Positions 40,252 through 50,505 of a DNA stretch of 64,000 bases are shown in pieces (position 1 is the first letter of the stretch; each line of letters starts with the position of its first letter). This DNA is from Prorocentrum cordatum (Eukaryota > Sar > Dinophyceae > Prorocentrales > Prorocentraceae). The position numbers and the translations under genes were made by a program. The stretch is taken from NCBI GenBank assembly GCA_963575745.1, contig CAUYUJ010010402.1, forward strand, positions 71,001-135,000. The letters run 5' to 3'. The notes below the pieces were generated by a model. It saw only the letters and a program-made list of their open reading frames with translations. It was not told the origin of the DNA and did not search any database.

Positions 40252-40364
40252 GCCATCGCTCGGACGTCCATTCCCCGTGCATGTTTCGGCTTCGTGCGTA
40301 TTTTCTCGCAAGATGATCCAGCATGCTTCTCGCCGTGGAACAATTCACATGTCCGAGCGATGCC
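40252..40364. mobile_element. Family A inverted-repeat element, copy A5
   Basis: GCCATCGCTCGGACGTCCAT left and ATGTCCGAGCGATGCC right; interior GATGATCCAGCATGCTTCTC. Confidence 0.8.
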
Positions 40365-40466
40365 AAGTGAATCGGCACACGCTGAGATGGATTAGGATCG
40401 GGCTGGGCGAAAGGGGGGAATAGCGAAGGGGGGGGTGAGAATCGGCTCACGTAGCTGGTTTTCCCG

Positions 40467-40488
40467 GCGCCTCCTGGCGCCGGGAGGC
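40467..40488. other. Perfect hairpin
   Basis: CCCGGCGCC-TCCT-GGCGCCGGG. No gene is recognised in 40365-40790. Confidence 0.5.
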
Positions 40489-40789
40489 GCCCATGTATCG
40501 AGGAATGGGCCCATCGGCGGGGCCGAAACCAGCTGCATGCAGCAGATTTCGTACCCCCCCTTTCCCTACCCCCCCCTTTCCTTCGGCCCGATAGGAATCT
40601 GTGGATCTGGCGCGTGGAACGTAGCCCCCGAAAACGCGAGGCCCGTGCCGCCCAATCTGGTGACGCGCCGCGCCGACGCTGCGTGGAAGCGAGCGCCAGT
40701 CGCTATTCCACGCGCCTTACGCCACGCTTGCATGCATTTGTTTTGACTCCTCCTCCAGCGCTCCTGCTCCTCCCCTCCTTCCGAGGAGG

Positions 40790-41150
40790 GCAAAGAGGAG
40801 AACAAGATAAGAAGGAGGAAGAGGAGGAGGAGGAGGAGGAGGAGAAGCGAGGGAGGAGGAGAACAAGGCGAGGGAGGAGGAGGAGGAGAAGGAGCCAGGG
40901 AGGAGGGCGACAAGGAGAACAAGGCGAGAGGAGGAGGAAGTGGGCGAAGAGGAGAACAAGGCGAGAAAAGGAGGAGTAGGAGGAGTAGGAGTAGGAGTAG
41001 GAGTAGGAACAGGAGTAGGAGAAGGAAACGGGGGAGGAGGAGGAGGAGGAGGAGGAGGAGGAGGAGGAGGAGGAGGAGGAGGAGGAGGAGGAGGGAGGAG
41101 GAGGAGGAGGAGGAGGAGGAGGAGGAGGAGGAGGAGGAGGGGGAGGAGAG
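40790..41150. repeat. GGA microsatellite
   Basis: About 350 bp of AGG with GAACAAGGCGAG and GTAGGA variants. Confidence 0.95.
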
Positions 41151-41379
41151 GCCCCACTGAGCGATTTCTGGTGCCGCGCCCACGCTCTGAAGGATGCCGC
41201 TCGCAACTTCCCTGCACAGATCAGTACGCTTTTCTGTTTAGCACCGTGCCCGTTGCGTCCCCTTGTCGCCCACGCGCATCGAAGATGTCGGCGACTGGAG
41301 CTTCTGTCGCACTACGCCTGCGTCCGCCTTCGGGCACAGTGCGGCGGCCACCACTACGGTCTCTTCCTCCTCCTTCACC

Positions 41380-41427
41380 TCCTCATACTTCTCCTCCTCC
41401 TCCTTCTCCTCCTCCTCCTCCTCCTCC

Positions 41428-41466
<39 letters not shown>

Positions 41467-41515
41467 GCATCATCATCATCAGCATCATCATCATCATCAT
41501 CATCATCATCTTAAA

Positions 41516-41571
<56 letters not shown>

Positions 41572-41849
41572 GCATCAGCATCACCATCATCACCTTCACA
41601 ACCACCAACACCATCACCACCGTCGCCACCACCATCACCACCACCGGCCTTCACCATCACCATCACCATCATCACAAAATCGGAAACTATGATCACCGTC
41701 ATAATCATCAGCAGCACCATCACCATCACCATGATCATCAGAATCATCATCATCAACAACATCATAATCATCATGGTCATCAGCATCAGCATCAACAGCA
41801 TCGACAACAGCATCAACATCAGCATCAGCCTCATCACCAGTCTTGTCAG

Positions 41850-41893
<44 letters not shown>

Positions 41894-41965
41894 GTATCAT
41901 CATGAGTACCATCATCGTCATCGTCATCATCAGCATGACCACCAACACCATCACCATCACAATCA
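41380..41965. repeat. CCT then CAT microsatellite
   Basis: CCT to 41430, then (CAT)n with CAG/CAC variants to 41965. The His-rich, Ile-rich and Ser-rich frames are artefacts. 41150-41380 shows no gene. Confidence 0.95.
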
Positions 41966-42204
41966 CCATGACCCTCGTCCCTCATCTCCCCATCCTCATC
42001 CTCCTCCCTCAAATCTACCCTCTGTCGCTGTCGCAGGTTGGCGTAGCGGGACTGTCTCCTCTCCTATCTTTCCCTCCTCCTGCCATTCCTCCCCACCGTT
42101 CTTCATTGTTCCTTAGATCCAGTGTGGAGCCTTGCTCTCTCCATGGCCTGTTCCGTTGCGGCGACGGGGGAAGGTGCGGTGATCCCTCTGTCCCCATACT
42201 TCCT

Positions 42205-42270
42205 CCTCCTCGTCCCCCTCCTCCTCCTCCTCCTCCTCCTCCTCCTCCTCCTCCTCCTCCTCCTCATTTA
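42205..42270. repeat. CCT microsatellite
   Basis: About 20 CCT units. Confidence 0.95.
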
Positions 42271-42284
42271 TGCCTTCAGCGGTA

Positions 42285-42404
42285 ATGCAGGCGGTCCTGC
42301 ACGCTTACCCCACCTACGAGACAAACGTTTACGAACACACACTGGCGGTAATGTCAAAGGTCTTGTCCTCAGACTTCCCCCGCTCACCTGTCTTCGCCGT
42401 ATAA
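42285..42404 (+). other. Short ORF, 39 codons, unknown
   Basis: An ATG-to-TAA frame reading MQAVLHAYPTYETNVYEHTL then AVMSKVLSSDFPRSPVFAV, protein-like in composition and free of simple repeats. It could be an exon or a transposon remnant. The rest of 42405-42985 has no recognisable gene. Confidence 0.2.
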
Positions 42405-42987
42405 CCGCTGTTATCTACGTCTATTCCTTCGTCTCCGTGTCTGCCTCGGTTCTGAACCTCGTCTTGTCCGCGTGGCCGTTAGACCTCGGGAACGGGGCTG
42501 CTCTGGACTCGGACGGGGTCATAACTGGGTACGTCCACGATCCTAGGTCCCCATCCAGGGATCCAGGAAACGACCGTTTAGGTTGACACAAAGCTCCTCA
42601 AGACCGATCGGCCGGTGTCACCCTTGGGAAACGACCACCTCTACCTCCGTAATCTCCCGCACACGCTCCGCCGGCATCCCATGATGACCGAAAAGCGGGA
42701 AACGTTTTCGGGTCACTTGAAGACCGAACTATGTTGCACCCCCCGTGGGGCGGACAGACCGTGCCCCCCCCCTGGGAACGCACATTGGTGCTTGATTCTG
42801 GTTTGGTGCATTTTGCCGGCACCCGTGTTGGCACAACATGGGGCTCGCATTTGCACACATTGCTGTCACACATCATGCTTGGGCCCATATTGCGGGTCCC
42901 CAGAATATACACCACCCCCACGTCGTTTCCTCAATCTTCCTCCACCCTCATCTTCCTCTCCTCCTTCCTGGGGGAGGGAGGTACGGT

Positions 42988-43210
42988 CAACCAGAGGCAT
43001 TTCCCAGCCACCCCCCCCCCGCCCCTTGGGGGCTTGAACGGCCATCCTCCCTCCTCCTCCTCCTCCCCCTCTTCCTCCTCCTCCTGGGCATTCCTGGGGG
43101 GACATTCCTGGGGGGGTCCTGGGCCGTCTTGTGGAAGCCTCGGTGGGCCCGTCCGTGCGGGGGGCGGGAGTGGTGGGGGGGGGAGGGTGGCTGGGAAATG
43201 TCCTTGGTTG
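42988..43210. mobile_element. Foldback element R
   Basis: CAACCAGAGGCATTTCCCAG left and CTGGGAAATGTCCTTGGTTG right, 20-bp inverted ends with two or three mismatches, around CCT- and G-rich DNA. Confidence 0.6.
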
Positions 43211-43267
43211 CCGCGACGGGGGAGGGAGGGGATGAAGGAGGTGGTGGTGGTGGTGTATATCTTTGTT

Positions 43268-43475
43268 TGGACGCCCGAAATGGGTACGGAAAAATAGGTA
43301 CAATGCCCCACAACAAATGTTGTCCCAAACCAACAGCGGCCGCTTTTGGGCAGGCGGCCTCCTGTCTCAAATGGACACAGGCCGCGGCGGCGTGGACAGC
43401 GAATCCTGTGCAGAATGAACAAGAACTGCTGTTGGGCATTGTACCCTTTCTTTCCGTACCCATGTCGGGCGTCCA
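43268..43475. mobile_element. Family D inverted-repeat element, complete copy D3
   Basis: TGGACGCCCGAAATGGGTAC and its mirror GTACCCATGTCGGGCGTCCA, with further pairing through GGTACAATGCCC / GGGCATTGTACC; terminal repeats of about 43 bp. CTTTG lies two bases outside the TGGACG end and two bases outside the CGTCCA end, so it may be the target duplication if the ends are TT and GA. 208 bp. Confidence 0.85.
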
Positions 43476-43734
43476 GACTTTGGGCCCCGCAATCGCTCGT
43501 CGTCCTTTCGTGATGGGACAACTGGCCCACACGCGTGGGCCCCCCCGTCACGGTGCCACGAGGCGCGGAGGCAGCTGCCACAGGCTGTGCGCTACACGCA
43601 TGCCACCCACCACTACCAGGTGGCAACATCGAGCACCCATCTCAAGCGTGGAAGAGCCCAAGTGCCCCATCCGATTCCAAAAAGGTGATGCCTATCCTCG
43701 AGGGCGTCAGCACTACACCGCTACCCTCCTCATG

Positions 43735-43905
43735 CCTCTTCCCTCTCTGCCAACCCTCATCATCATGCTGCTCATGCCCCACGGTGCCTCCGCGGAGAAG
43801 CCGATGCGACTCGCCAGCCACTCGTACGCCGCGATCGGGGACAGACCGAAGCCGAAACCCATGCCGCCGCGTGCGTCGTCGCACACCTTCAGCGAATGAC
43901 AAAGC
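43735..43905 (-). other. Exon-like stretch, unknown
   Basis: The minus frame reads LKVCDDARGGMGFGFGLSPI then AAYEWLASRIGFSAEAPWGM, with a natural amino-acid mix and no repeat. CTGAAG precedes GTGTGCGAC. No family is recognised. 43906-44905 otherwise shows no supportable gene. Confidence 0.25.
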
Positions 43906-44907
43906 GGAGGAGGATGGCGAGGAATATGCAAAAGAAGGAAGGGGGGATGAGGAGAGAGACGGCTGACTGTCTGACTGACGCGCCCAGACCCAATGAGAAC
44001 ATCGAACACTGCGGTCACAATCGCTGCAAAAGCCCGCGTCGTTCGTCCGAGAAGGAGGCTCAATCGCAAACGCTCTTCCGCAGCCAAAATCAGACCAGAG
44101 GATCTGGAGGGGCACGAGGAGAAACTATGATGAGGAAAGAGGAGTGGGAGAGGAAGACGTGGAGGAAGAAGACGAATAGGGCGGGAAGGAAGAGTAGCAG
44201 CACGAATACTTAGGAATGAAGCAGGACAGAGGAGGGGAGAATTTGTTTGGGAAGCCCCGTTCTCCATCAGCTCAGCTACTTCAGCAGTGACTATCCGATG
44301 TGCAAGCCTCCATGCGCGAGCAGGTACGTGCAAAGCAGACGCGGGTGTCAGAGCAGTCGCAGCACGCATGGGAAGGACGCACCTGGAGGTGCGGTCAGGT
44401 TGTCATGTGTTGTTTTGAGATTTGGGGAAAGGGGGCTCTGGATGAAAACTGGTGTAGTCGTAGCCAGTGCTCAGTGCGCCCGACCCCTTTGTAGTGTGCA
44501 ACGCCATGGTTGTCATGAGCAGGGAGTCAGCACTTAACGCGCAGTGAATGGCGAATGGCGGGTCCGTGTAGGAAACACTTGGGCAGCAGGCAAATCGTCG
44601 GGCGCAGGAGCGGCGGGTAACGCGTGGCGTGGTGGATACGTGTGCAGCGGGCAGCTCAAAAATCGTGAGCGGCTGGTGGCCAATGGCTAACGCGTAACAC
44701 CCCGCGTCAACCATCCATTGTTGTCGTCGGCGGATGGGCAGATGGACTGCTCCAGCGATGTGGCACTAGTGGGACACACGAAACGCGAATGAAGCCGCAG
44801 GGCGCGGGAGCAGAAAGGAGGGCCGGCGCGGGCGGGAGGGAGACGAAACCCGACCCGCTCAGAGCAGGGCCAGGCCGCGGCGGGCCAGGCCGCGTCCACC
44901 AGCCAAT

Positions 44908-45076
44908 GACCGTCGGTCGGAAGAAGTAGGCAGACACACATGACGCAAGAAGGCGTCGGAAGCAGGTGGGATCTCCGCCCGCACCCCCTGACGAGGAGAA
45001 AAAAGTAAAGAACCCGATCCCTGAAGCAAGAGGGCGCGAATCCATAACTAAAGTTACCTACTCTCAGCTAGGCGGC
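44908..45076. mobile_element. Family I element, diverged copy I3
   Basis: CGTCGGTCGGAAGAAGTAGG left, GTTACCTACTCTCAGC right (mirror of GAAGTAGGTAA); shares GCAAGAAGGCGTCGGAAGC with I2. Confidence 0.55.
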
Positions 45077-45845
45077 GCGCCCCGGGGGGGAAGTGTGAGA
45101 GAGAGAGAGAGAGAGAACAACGCCGATGCGGCGAGATCCCCCGTCGCCGCCATGGCGGCCAGGGGGCGGGAGCCCTCAGAAGAGCTCGAAGACGACGAGG
45201 CCAAGCGGGAGGGGGACGCTGTCGTCGACGGCATTGAGGGGGAGGACGGCCGTGCTCGGGCACGGCACTATCGCCCTCCCCCAGCCCTCCGAAAGCCGCG
45301 CGCGCACCAGCAGCAGCTTCGTGCTCAACGTTGTCGAAGGGCTCGAAGTTGACCGCACCACGGCCACGGAGCCGAACTCGGACGAACGTCGTACTGCTGC
45401 CGATGACGCTGCCCGCACGCCCAGCGTACTTGCCCGTCATGACGCGGACGAACTCGCCCTCCTTCCAGGCTCGAGAGACCGCCACCGCCGCAGGCCGCGC
45501 CGCCTCCTCGAACACCACATCCATGAGCTCCGCGCCAGCTGGGGTCGTGCCGCTACCCGCAGGAGCAGCAGACGCCATCGCACCAGCATCGCCACGGCCC
45601 TGGCACACTGGAAGATCGCCAGCAAAGGCATCGTCGAGCTCATCAGCACTGGGAGCGCCAGATACAGCAGGAGGGAGAACAGCATCTGCACCAGGATGGT
45701 CGGCAACAGGCGCAAGCCGGGAGCGGCGGCGCCGCCCCGCCGACCTGGGACCGCCACCAGCTGCCTGCGCTACCATCGGCAACTGCTTGCCAGCTCCTCC
45801 CGCCTCCGCACTCTTCTGACTACCTACCAGACCACCCCAACCCAA
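45054..45845 (-). CDS. KOW-domain protein fragment
   Basis: A 263-codon minus frame. Residues 127-160 (WKEGEFVRVMTGKYAGRAGS then VIGSSTTFVRVRL) fit the KOW motif, an RNA/protein-binding beta-barrel found in Spt5-type transcription factors and ribosomal proteins L24/L26. Before it is an Ala/Pro/Asp-rich region with ELDDAFAGDLPVCQG and ELMDVVFEEAARP. After FEPFDNVEHE the frame becomes Arg/Pro-rich and ends inside I3, so the real exon probably stops near 45320. The first residues (GWGGLVG) lie within inverted-repeat element S, so the true N-terminus or acceptor is probably near 45790. Which KOW family cannot be decided. Confidence 0.45.
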   Translation of the reverse strand: MGWGGLVGSQKSAEAGGAGKQLPMVAQAAGGGPRSAGRRRRSRLAPVADHPGADAVLPPAVSGAPSADELDDAFAGDLPVCQGRGDAGAMASAAPAGSGTTPAGAELMDVVFEEAARPAAVAVSRAWKEGEFVRVMTGKYAGRAGSVIGSSTTFVRVRLRGRGAVNFEPFDNVEHEAAAGARAAFGGLGEGDSAVPEHGRPPPQCRRRQRPPPAWPRRLRALLRAPAPWPPWRRRGISPHRRCSLSLSLSHFPPGARRLAESR

Positions 45846-45982
45846 CCCGAAGACCCGAATTTCGGGTTGGGGGGGGGTACGGCTTCCATGTGTGTTTTCT
45901 CGGTGTTCCCCGACCCCCCCCCACTAGAATTCGAGGGTAAATCTGAGCCTTCAGGTTGGGTTGGGGTGGTTTGGTGGGTGGT
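45821..45982. mobile_element. Foldback element S at the 5-prime edge of the KOW frame
   Basis: TACCAGACCACCCCAACCCA left and TGGGTTGGGGTGGTTTGGTG right; the arms continue into AATTTCGGG / AAATCTGAG. About 160 bp with a G-run and a C-run in the loop. Confidence 0.65.
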
Positions 45983-46203
45983 GAGGTCCCGCTGCCCCTG
46001 CGGCACGGCCACCACGTCCGCGCCGCCGCCGCCGCTGGGCGGCCGCGGCGCCAGCCGCGGGGCGGCCGCGGCTCGCGGCCACCGGCAGCGCGCAGGAGGC
46101 CCTCGGCCGCGCGCGGGAGGCGCACCCCCCTCGGGGGCGCTCCCCGCGGCCAGGCCCGAGGCCGCATGGGCTGCGAGGAGCGCGCCTCTAGGGGGCAAAC
46201 ACA

Positions 46204-46338
46204 CCTACCTCGCTTTTGACCACCCTCGCTTCCAAGAGATACCAAGCGAGGCCAAACTACGGCCTGTACTGGTCAGGCCGCTCGACGAGGAGGCGCGTGG
46301 TACGACTTGGTTTTGCCTGGAAGCGAAAGCGGGGTAGG
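46204..46338. mobile_element. Possible foldback element T
   Basis: CCTACCTCGCTTTTG left and CGAAAGCGGGGTAGG right. The plus frame through it (HPRFQEIPSEAKLRPVLVRP) looks protein-like, but the inverted ends make an element more likely. 46000-46200 is GC-rich without a recognised gene. Confidence 0.35.
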
Positions 46339-46477
46339 TAATTCACGCTCTGAGCCTCGCGCGGCTTCCTCGGCGCCCTTGCGGCTGGCCTCCAGGTTGA
46401 GCGCACCGGGCATCGGCTTCCTGGCAAGCGCGCCTCCGCGGGGGGCGCGCCCGAGCGGCACGAAGAGTAAGCCAAAA

Positions 46478-46775
46478 GGTTCTGGGGGGGAAGTGAGAAA
46501 AAGCACGCCTTCTCAGGAGGCTCGCAAGTTTCCCGGGCTTCAGAGAAGTGTTCTAAGCCCTCTCCGAAGACGAGGGCTTCTGAGAATAGAGGAACAAGCA
46601 ATGACATAAACATAAAAACTCGGAGGTCCGCACGGAGCTCCGAGTTGTTCTGCTAATACCATTGTTCGTTCCCCTAACAAACAACTCTCAGAAAGCACGA
46701 GGGCTTCTGCGAAGCCCCGCCGCTTTCTGAGAAGGGCTTCTCCTTCTCTTTCCCCCCCCCCTCGCTCGCCGCCGA
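46478..46775. mobile_element. Family F element, copy F2
   Basis: Right end CCCTCGCTCGCCGCCGAT and multiple TTCTCAGAAG-type palindromes as in F1. A small foldback (CTCGGAGGTCCGCACGGAGC then TCCGAG, 46619-46645) sits inside. The left end is decayed. Confidence 0.55.
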
Positions 46776-46850
46776 TCAACGACGGGCGTGCGCCCCCCTC
46801 CTCGTACCCTCGAGAATGATTCGCTGCCCCCGTCGCGTGCCTTGTGTTAG

Positions 46851-46992
46851 GTCGGGCATGTGCTCGGGTTTTGAACGGAACAAGGAGAAATAGTCAAACA
46901 CAGATCAAAAAAAACAAAATAGTCAAAAGATCGTCCACCTACTATTTTTTGACTGTTTTTCAATATTCCCTTTGTAGAGGGACGTGCCCGAC
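46851..46992. mobile_element. Family B inverted-repeat element, copy B5
   Basis: GTCGGGCATGTGC left, GTAGAGGGACGTGCCCGAC right; TTA lies close to both ends. The core AAAATAGTCAAAAGATC and ACTATTTTTTGACTG form a second inverted pair. 46993-47180 holds no recognised gene. Confidence 0.75.
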
Positions 46993-47183
46993 TTACGCCT
47001 TGTGGCCCTCCCTGGTGGCCGAAAGCTCACCTTCTGCTCGCTGCCCGAGTCGCCGCCCGCTACAGCTGCGCCCCCGGCCGACGGCGCCCGAGAACACTTG
47101 CGTCGGCGGCGAGGCAAACGAAGGCTGCGCTAGCGGAGAAGCCTAAACCGGGATGCCGGTGTAGCGAATTGTGCCACAATGCA

Positions 47184-47222
47184 ATAGGAGGAGGAGGAGG
47201 AGGAGGAGGAGGAGGAGGAGGG
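47184..47222. repeat. GGA microsatellite
   Basis: About 12 AGG units. Confidence 0.9.
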
Positions 47223-47349
47223 CGTGGTCGAAAGAGGGGGCGGAAGAAGCGAGCCGCTCACGGCGACGGGCACCCGAAAACATAGACAGCCTGCGGCATG
47301 GCTTCTGTGCGGAGCTGCCCAGCAGAAAGGGCGCGCGGCTCGGAGACCG

Positions 47350-47720
47350 GGCTCTGGGCACGACGGGGCCGTTTTTGTACCGGGTCCTTTCTGGCCATCG
47401 CTCGGACGTCCATTCCCTGTTTTTTTTTTCGGTTTCGTGCGTGGCTTGTTCGCCAAATGATCAAGGATGCTCCTCGATGATCCTCGCCGAAGGAAAGCTG
47501 CACACGTCCGAGCGATGCCAAGCTTTTGCATCTCTTGTTGCCGACTCCGGCACCAATTTGTTGCCGGTTCCATCGCCTTGTTTTCCGGTTCCAGGTCCAA
47601 TTCCAATCCCGGAGCTGTTTGTGTTGCCATTTCCCGTCGCCGCTTCTTTGCCGTGTCCATTTTAAAAGGATGCTTTTTCGAAAATTGTGGAACAAACGGT
47701 CCTGCCGTTTCCGGGGCCCA
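47350..47720. mobile_element. Family P element, copy P2, carrying A6
   Basis: Right end CCTGCCGTTTCCGGGGCCCA and TTCCGGTTCCAGGTCCAATT interior match P1; the left end TGGGCACGACGGGGCCGTTT is separated from the interior by A6. Confidence 0.6.
47394..47519. mobile_element. Family A element, copy A6, nested in P2
   Basis: GCCATCGCTCGGACGTCCAT left and CACGTCCGAGCGATGCC right, the best-preserved A ends. P1 lacks it. Confidence 0.8.
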
Positions 47721-47974
47721 CTAAGGCCGGCCACACCAGGTCCAGTCGGACCTAGGCCAGAAGAACAACCCTCCAAAACATGAGACCCAACGTCGGCCCA
47801 AACAAACAGAACGTCCAAGGGTACGCCCCCCAGGATGCACAAGAGCACCCAACACACACGAAGAACATCAAGGCCCCCTCCCCGAACCGACCTCGACCTT
47901 GTACCTCGATCCGACTGTACAGAGATATGTAGCACCACGCAGTTGCGGATGAGAGTGAGGGAGCGGGCTCGATG

Positions 47975-48075
47975 TGGGTCGCGGGTGGGTCGCAAGGGCG
48001 TGTCGCGGGTGGGTCGCAAGATGGATCGGGGGTGGGTTGCGGGTGGGTCACGGGTGGGTCGCGGGCCCAGTCGCG
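47975..48075. repeat. 12-bp CGGGTGGGTCGC repeats
   Basis: About eight degenerate units. 47721-47974 shows no gene. Confidence 0.7.
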
Positions 48076-48099
48076 TGAGGGACGACGACGATGACGAGG

Positions 48100-49265
48100 A
48101 CACAAGACAACAAACAACACACGCACACAAAAAACAAAACGAATCAAACAAACACACTAACAAGCAAAAACACAACAACACCAATAACAACATCGCCAAC
48201 AACAACAATCACACCAACAACAACACCAGCAACAAACATCACCAACAACAGAAACAACAACAATAAACAACACCAGCAGCAGTAACAAGAACAGCAACAA
48301 CAACAACAACCATTTTAAGGCTGTACGCTCTTACTTGCCCGCGAGTCATTCAAAACGTATACCCTACACCCTCGATACCCGCCCTCTTCGTCTTCGATCA
48401 CACCCCTTTCGGGGGGATTAATTCTCTTTGCTGGGGCCGGCGGGCTTAGACGTACGGGCAAACCGGAACGGGCGGACAATCCTTCGGGGGCGTACATCTC
48501 TCTGCCCGCCATTGGAATTGGCGCGGGCCCTGCAAGAGGAGGAGGGGAAGAACGAGGGAGAGTGGGAGGAAGGGGAGGGGGAAGGACGAAGGAAGAGGGA
48601 AGATACCACGTTGTGAAGGCGTCCTTGGCGCGTGCGTGGTTCCTGAGCGCCGAAACGCAATTCCAGAATAATTTGTGAGGACGTCGCACGCGAGAGCGCA
48701 GTCCTGAGTACATTGTGAGGAAATCTCAGGCGGAAGCGGGGGCCCTGACTAAGTTGCGAGGAAGTCTCAAGCGGGAGCGCCGTTCCTGAGCAAATTGCAC
48801 GGAAGTCTCAGGCGGGAGCGGGGGTCCTCACTAAATTGCGAGGAAGTCTCAGGCGGGAGCGCCGTTCCTGAGTCAATTGCGTGGAAATGTCAGGCAGGAG
48901 CGGGGGTCCTGAGTAAAATTCAAAGAAGTCTCAGGCGGGAGCGCCGTTCCCACGTAAATTGCACGGAAGTCTCAGGCGGGAGCGGGGGTCTTGATTACAT
49001 TGCGAGGAAGTCTCAGACGGGAGCGCCTTTCCTGAGTAAATTGCGTGGAAGTCTCAGGCGGGAGCGGGGGTCCTGAGTAAAAATCGAGGAAGTCTCAGGC
49101 GGGAGCCGTTGTTGTTGTAGCCCGGGGGGCAGGGGCACAGTTTGAGCAGGAAGACTTTCCTTGAGAAAAAAACAAGGTGCGAGCCCCGGGGGTGGCACTT
49201 CAATCGAAAAAAATCAATGTGCACCGGTGGGGGGGATCAACAATAATTATTCTTTAAGAATGAGA
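48100..49265 (+). repeat. Composite module L1 with 41-bp array
   Basis: Order: AAC-rich tract (48110-48310); TTTAAGGCTGTACGCTCTTA; CTCGATACCCGCCCTCTTCG; purine tract; a 41-bp tandem array (48680-49110) based on GGAAGTCTCAGGCGGGAGCG (at 48801, 48842, 48883); GGGGGGCAGGGGCACAG; GGTGCGAGCCCCGGG; and AATAATTATTCTTTAAGAAT. The same order defines the other L modules. Confidence 0.8.
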
Positions 49266-49269
49266 GTTC

Positions 49270-49315
<46 letters not shown>

Positions 49316-50505
49316 GGCACAACAACAACAACAACGACAACAAACACAATCATTTAAATACTGTTCGCTATTAGCTGCTCACGTGCCATTAAACACGTCG
49401 ATCCCGAACCCTCGGTACCCACCCTCTTCGTCTTCGATCGTACCCACCCTGGGGATAAATCTTCTTTACCTGCCGCGCGTCATTGGCACAACCCCTGAAA
49501 CTGTAAAGAGATGACAGATGGAAAAAGGGGACGGCGAAGGATGGAGCACGGAATTCGCAGGAGGGGGGCTAGGAGCAGAAAACACGTGGCAGAACCAGAC
49601 GGGCTGACCAGGGCGGGCAGACCCTAACGGGCGGGTCGGGAAGGGCCCAAGCGGCTAGGTCGAGAAGACGTGTCGCTGAAGCGTGAATACTGCATGAGAC
49701 GCGATGAAACCTCGAGCGATAGCGCGATTCCCAAGTAAACCGTGAAAAAACCAAAAGCGAAAGCGTGATTCCTGAGTGTCGGTGGCGCGGCATCAGTACA
49801 TTGCGAGGAAGTCCCACGCCAGAGCGCGATTCTTGCATACATTATGAAGAAGTCGCGCGCAAGACCGCGATGTTGGAGTACATTGTGAGGAAGAATCAGG
49901 GTGTAACCGTTGTTGTTGTAAGTCGGGGGCCAGGGGCCCAGTTTGGTGACCCCCAGCTCTCCCTAACAAAATCACAGTACGATCCCCGGGAGAGGCACTT
50001 CAATTGAAAAATGCAAATGGAAAAAGAGAATACGACAACAACCGCAACGCTATTCATTTGAAAAATGATCGCTTGTATCTGCTCGCGTGCCACTTAACAC
50101 GTATATCCCAAACCCTCGATACCCGCCCTTTTCGTCTTCGACTTCACCACTTAGGGGTATATCTGTCATACTTGCGACGTGTAGTTCGCGCAGCCCCTAA
50201 GTCAGGGAAAGGAGGACGGATGGTAGGAAGAGACAAGGGGGCAGGCGGGTTACTGAAGCGTGCGTCCTGCATGAATCGCGAGACTTTCTCGAGCAATAGC
50301 GCGCTTCCCAAGTGCATCGTCAGGAAATCCACAGCTAGAGCTTGCCCACTGAGTGTCGAGGGCGCGGCGTCTGTATAACCTGCGAGGACGTACCCTGCGA
50401 GAGTGCGATTCCTGCATCAAATGTGCGGGCGACCCGCGCGAGAACGCGATTTGGGAACACACTGTGAAGATGTATCGCGCGGAAGCCGCTGCTGAACTCT
50501 CACTT
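49266..50505 (+). repeat. Composite modules L2 and L3
   Basis: Two further plus-oriented units: a CAA tract (49268-49314), two copies of CGTxTATCCCAAACCCTCGATA-type blocks (about 49400, 50100), GACGCGAT/AGCGATAGCGCGATTCCCAA sub-repeats and TGTTGTAAGTCGGGGGCCAG. No gene. Confidence 0.7.

Noticed and set aside
44000-44215. Plus-strand 105-codon basic frame and overlapping minus frame
   Set aside because: Both are low in information, Arg/Lys/Glu-rich or Leu-rich on opposite strands of purine-rich DNA, with no recognisable motif.
48680-49110. Regularly spaced repeats resembling a CRISPR array
   Set aside because: Units are tandem without unique spacers and the DNA is eukaryotic.
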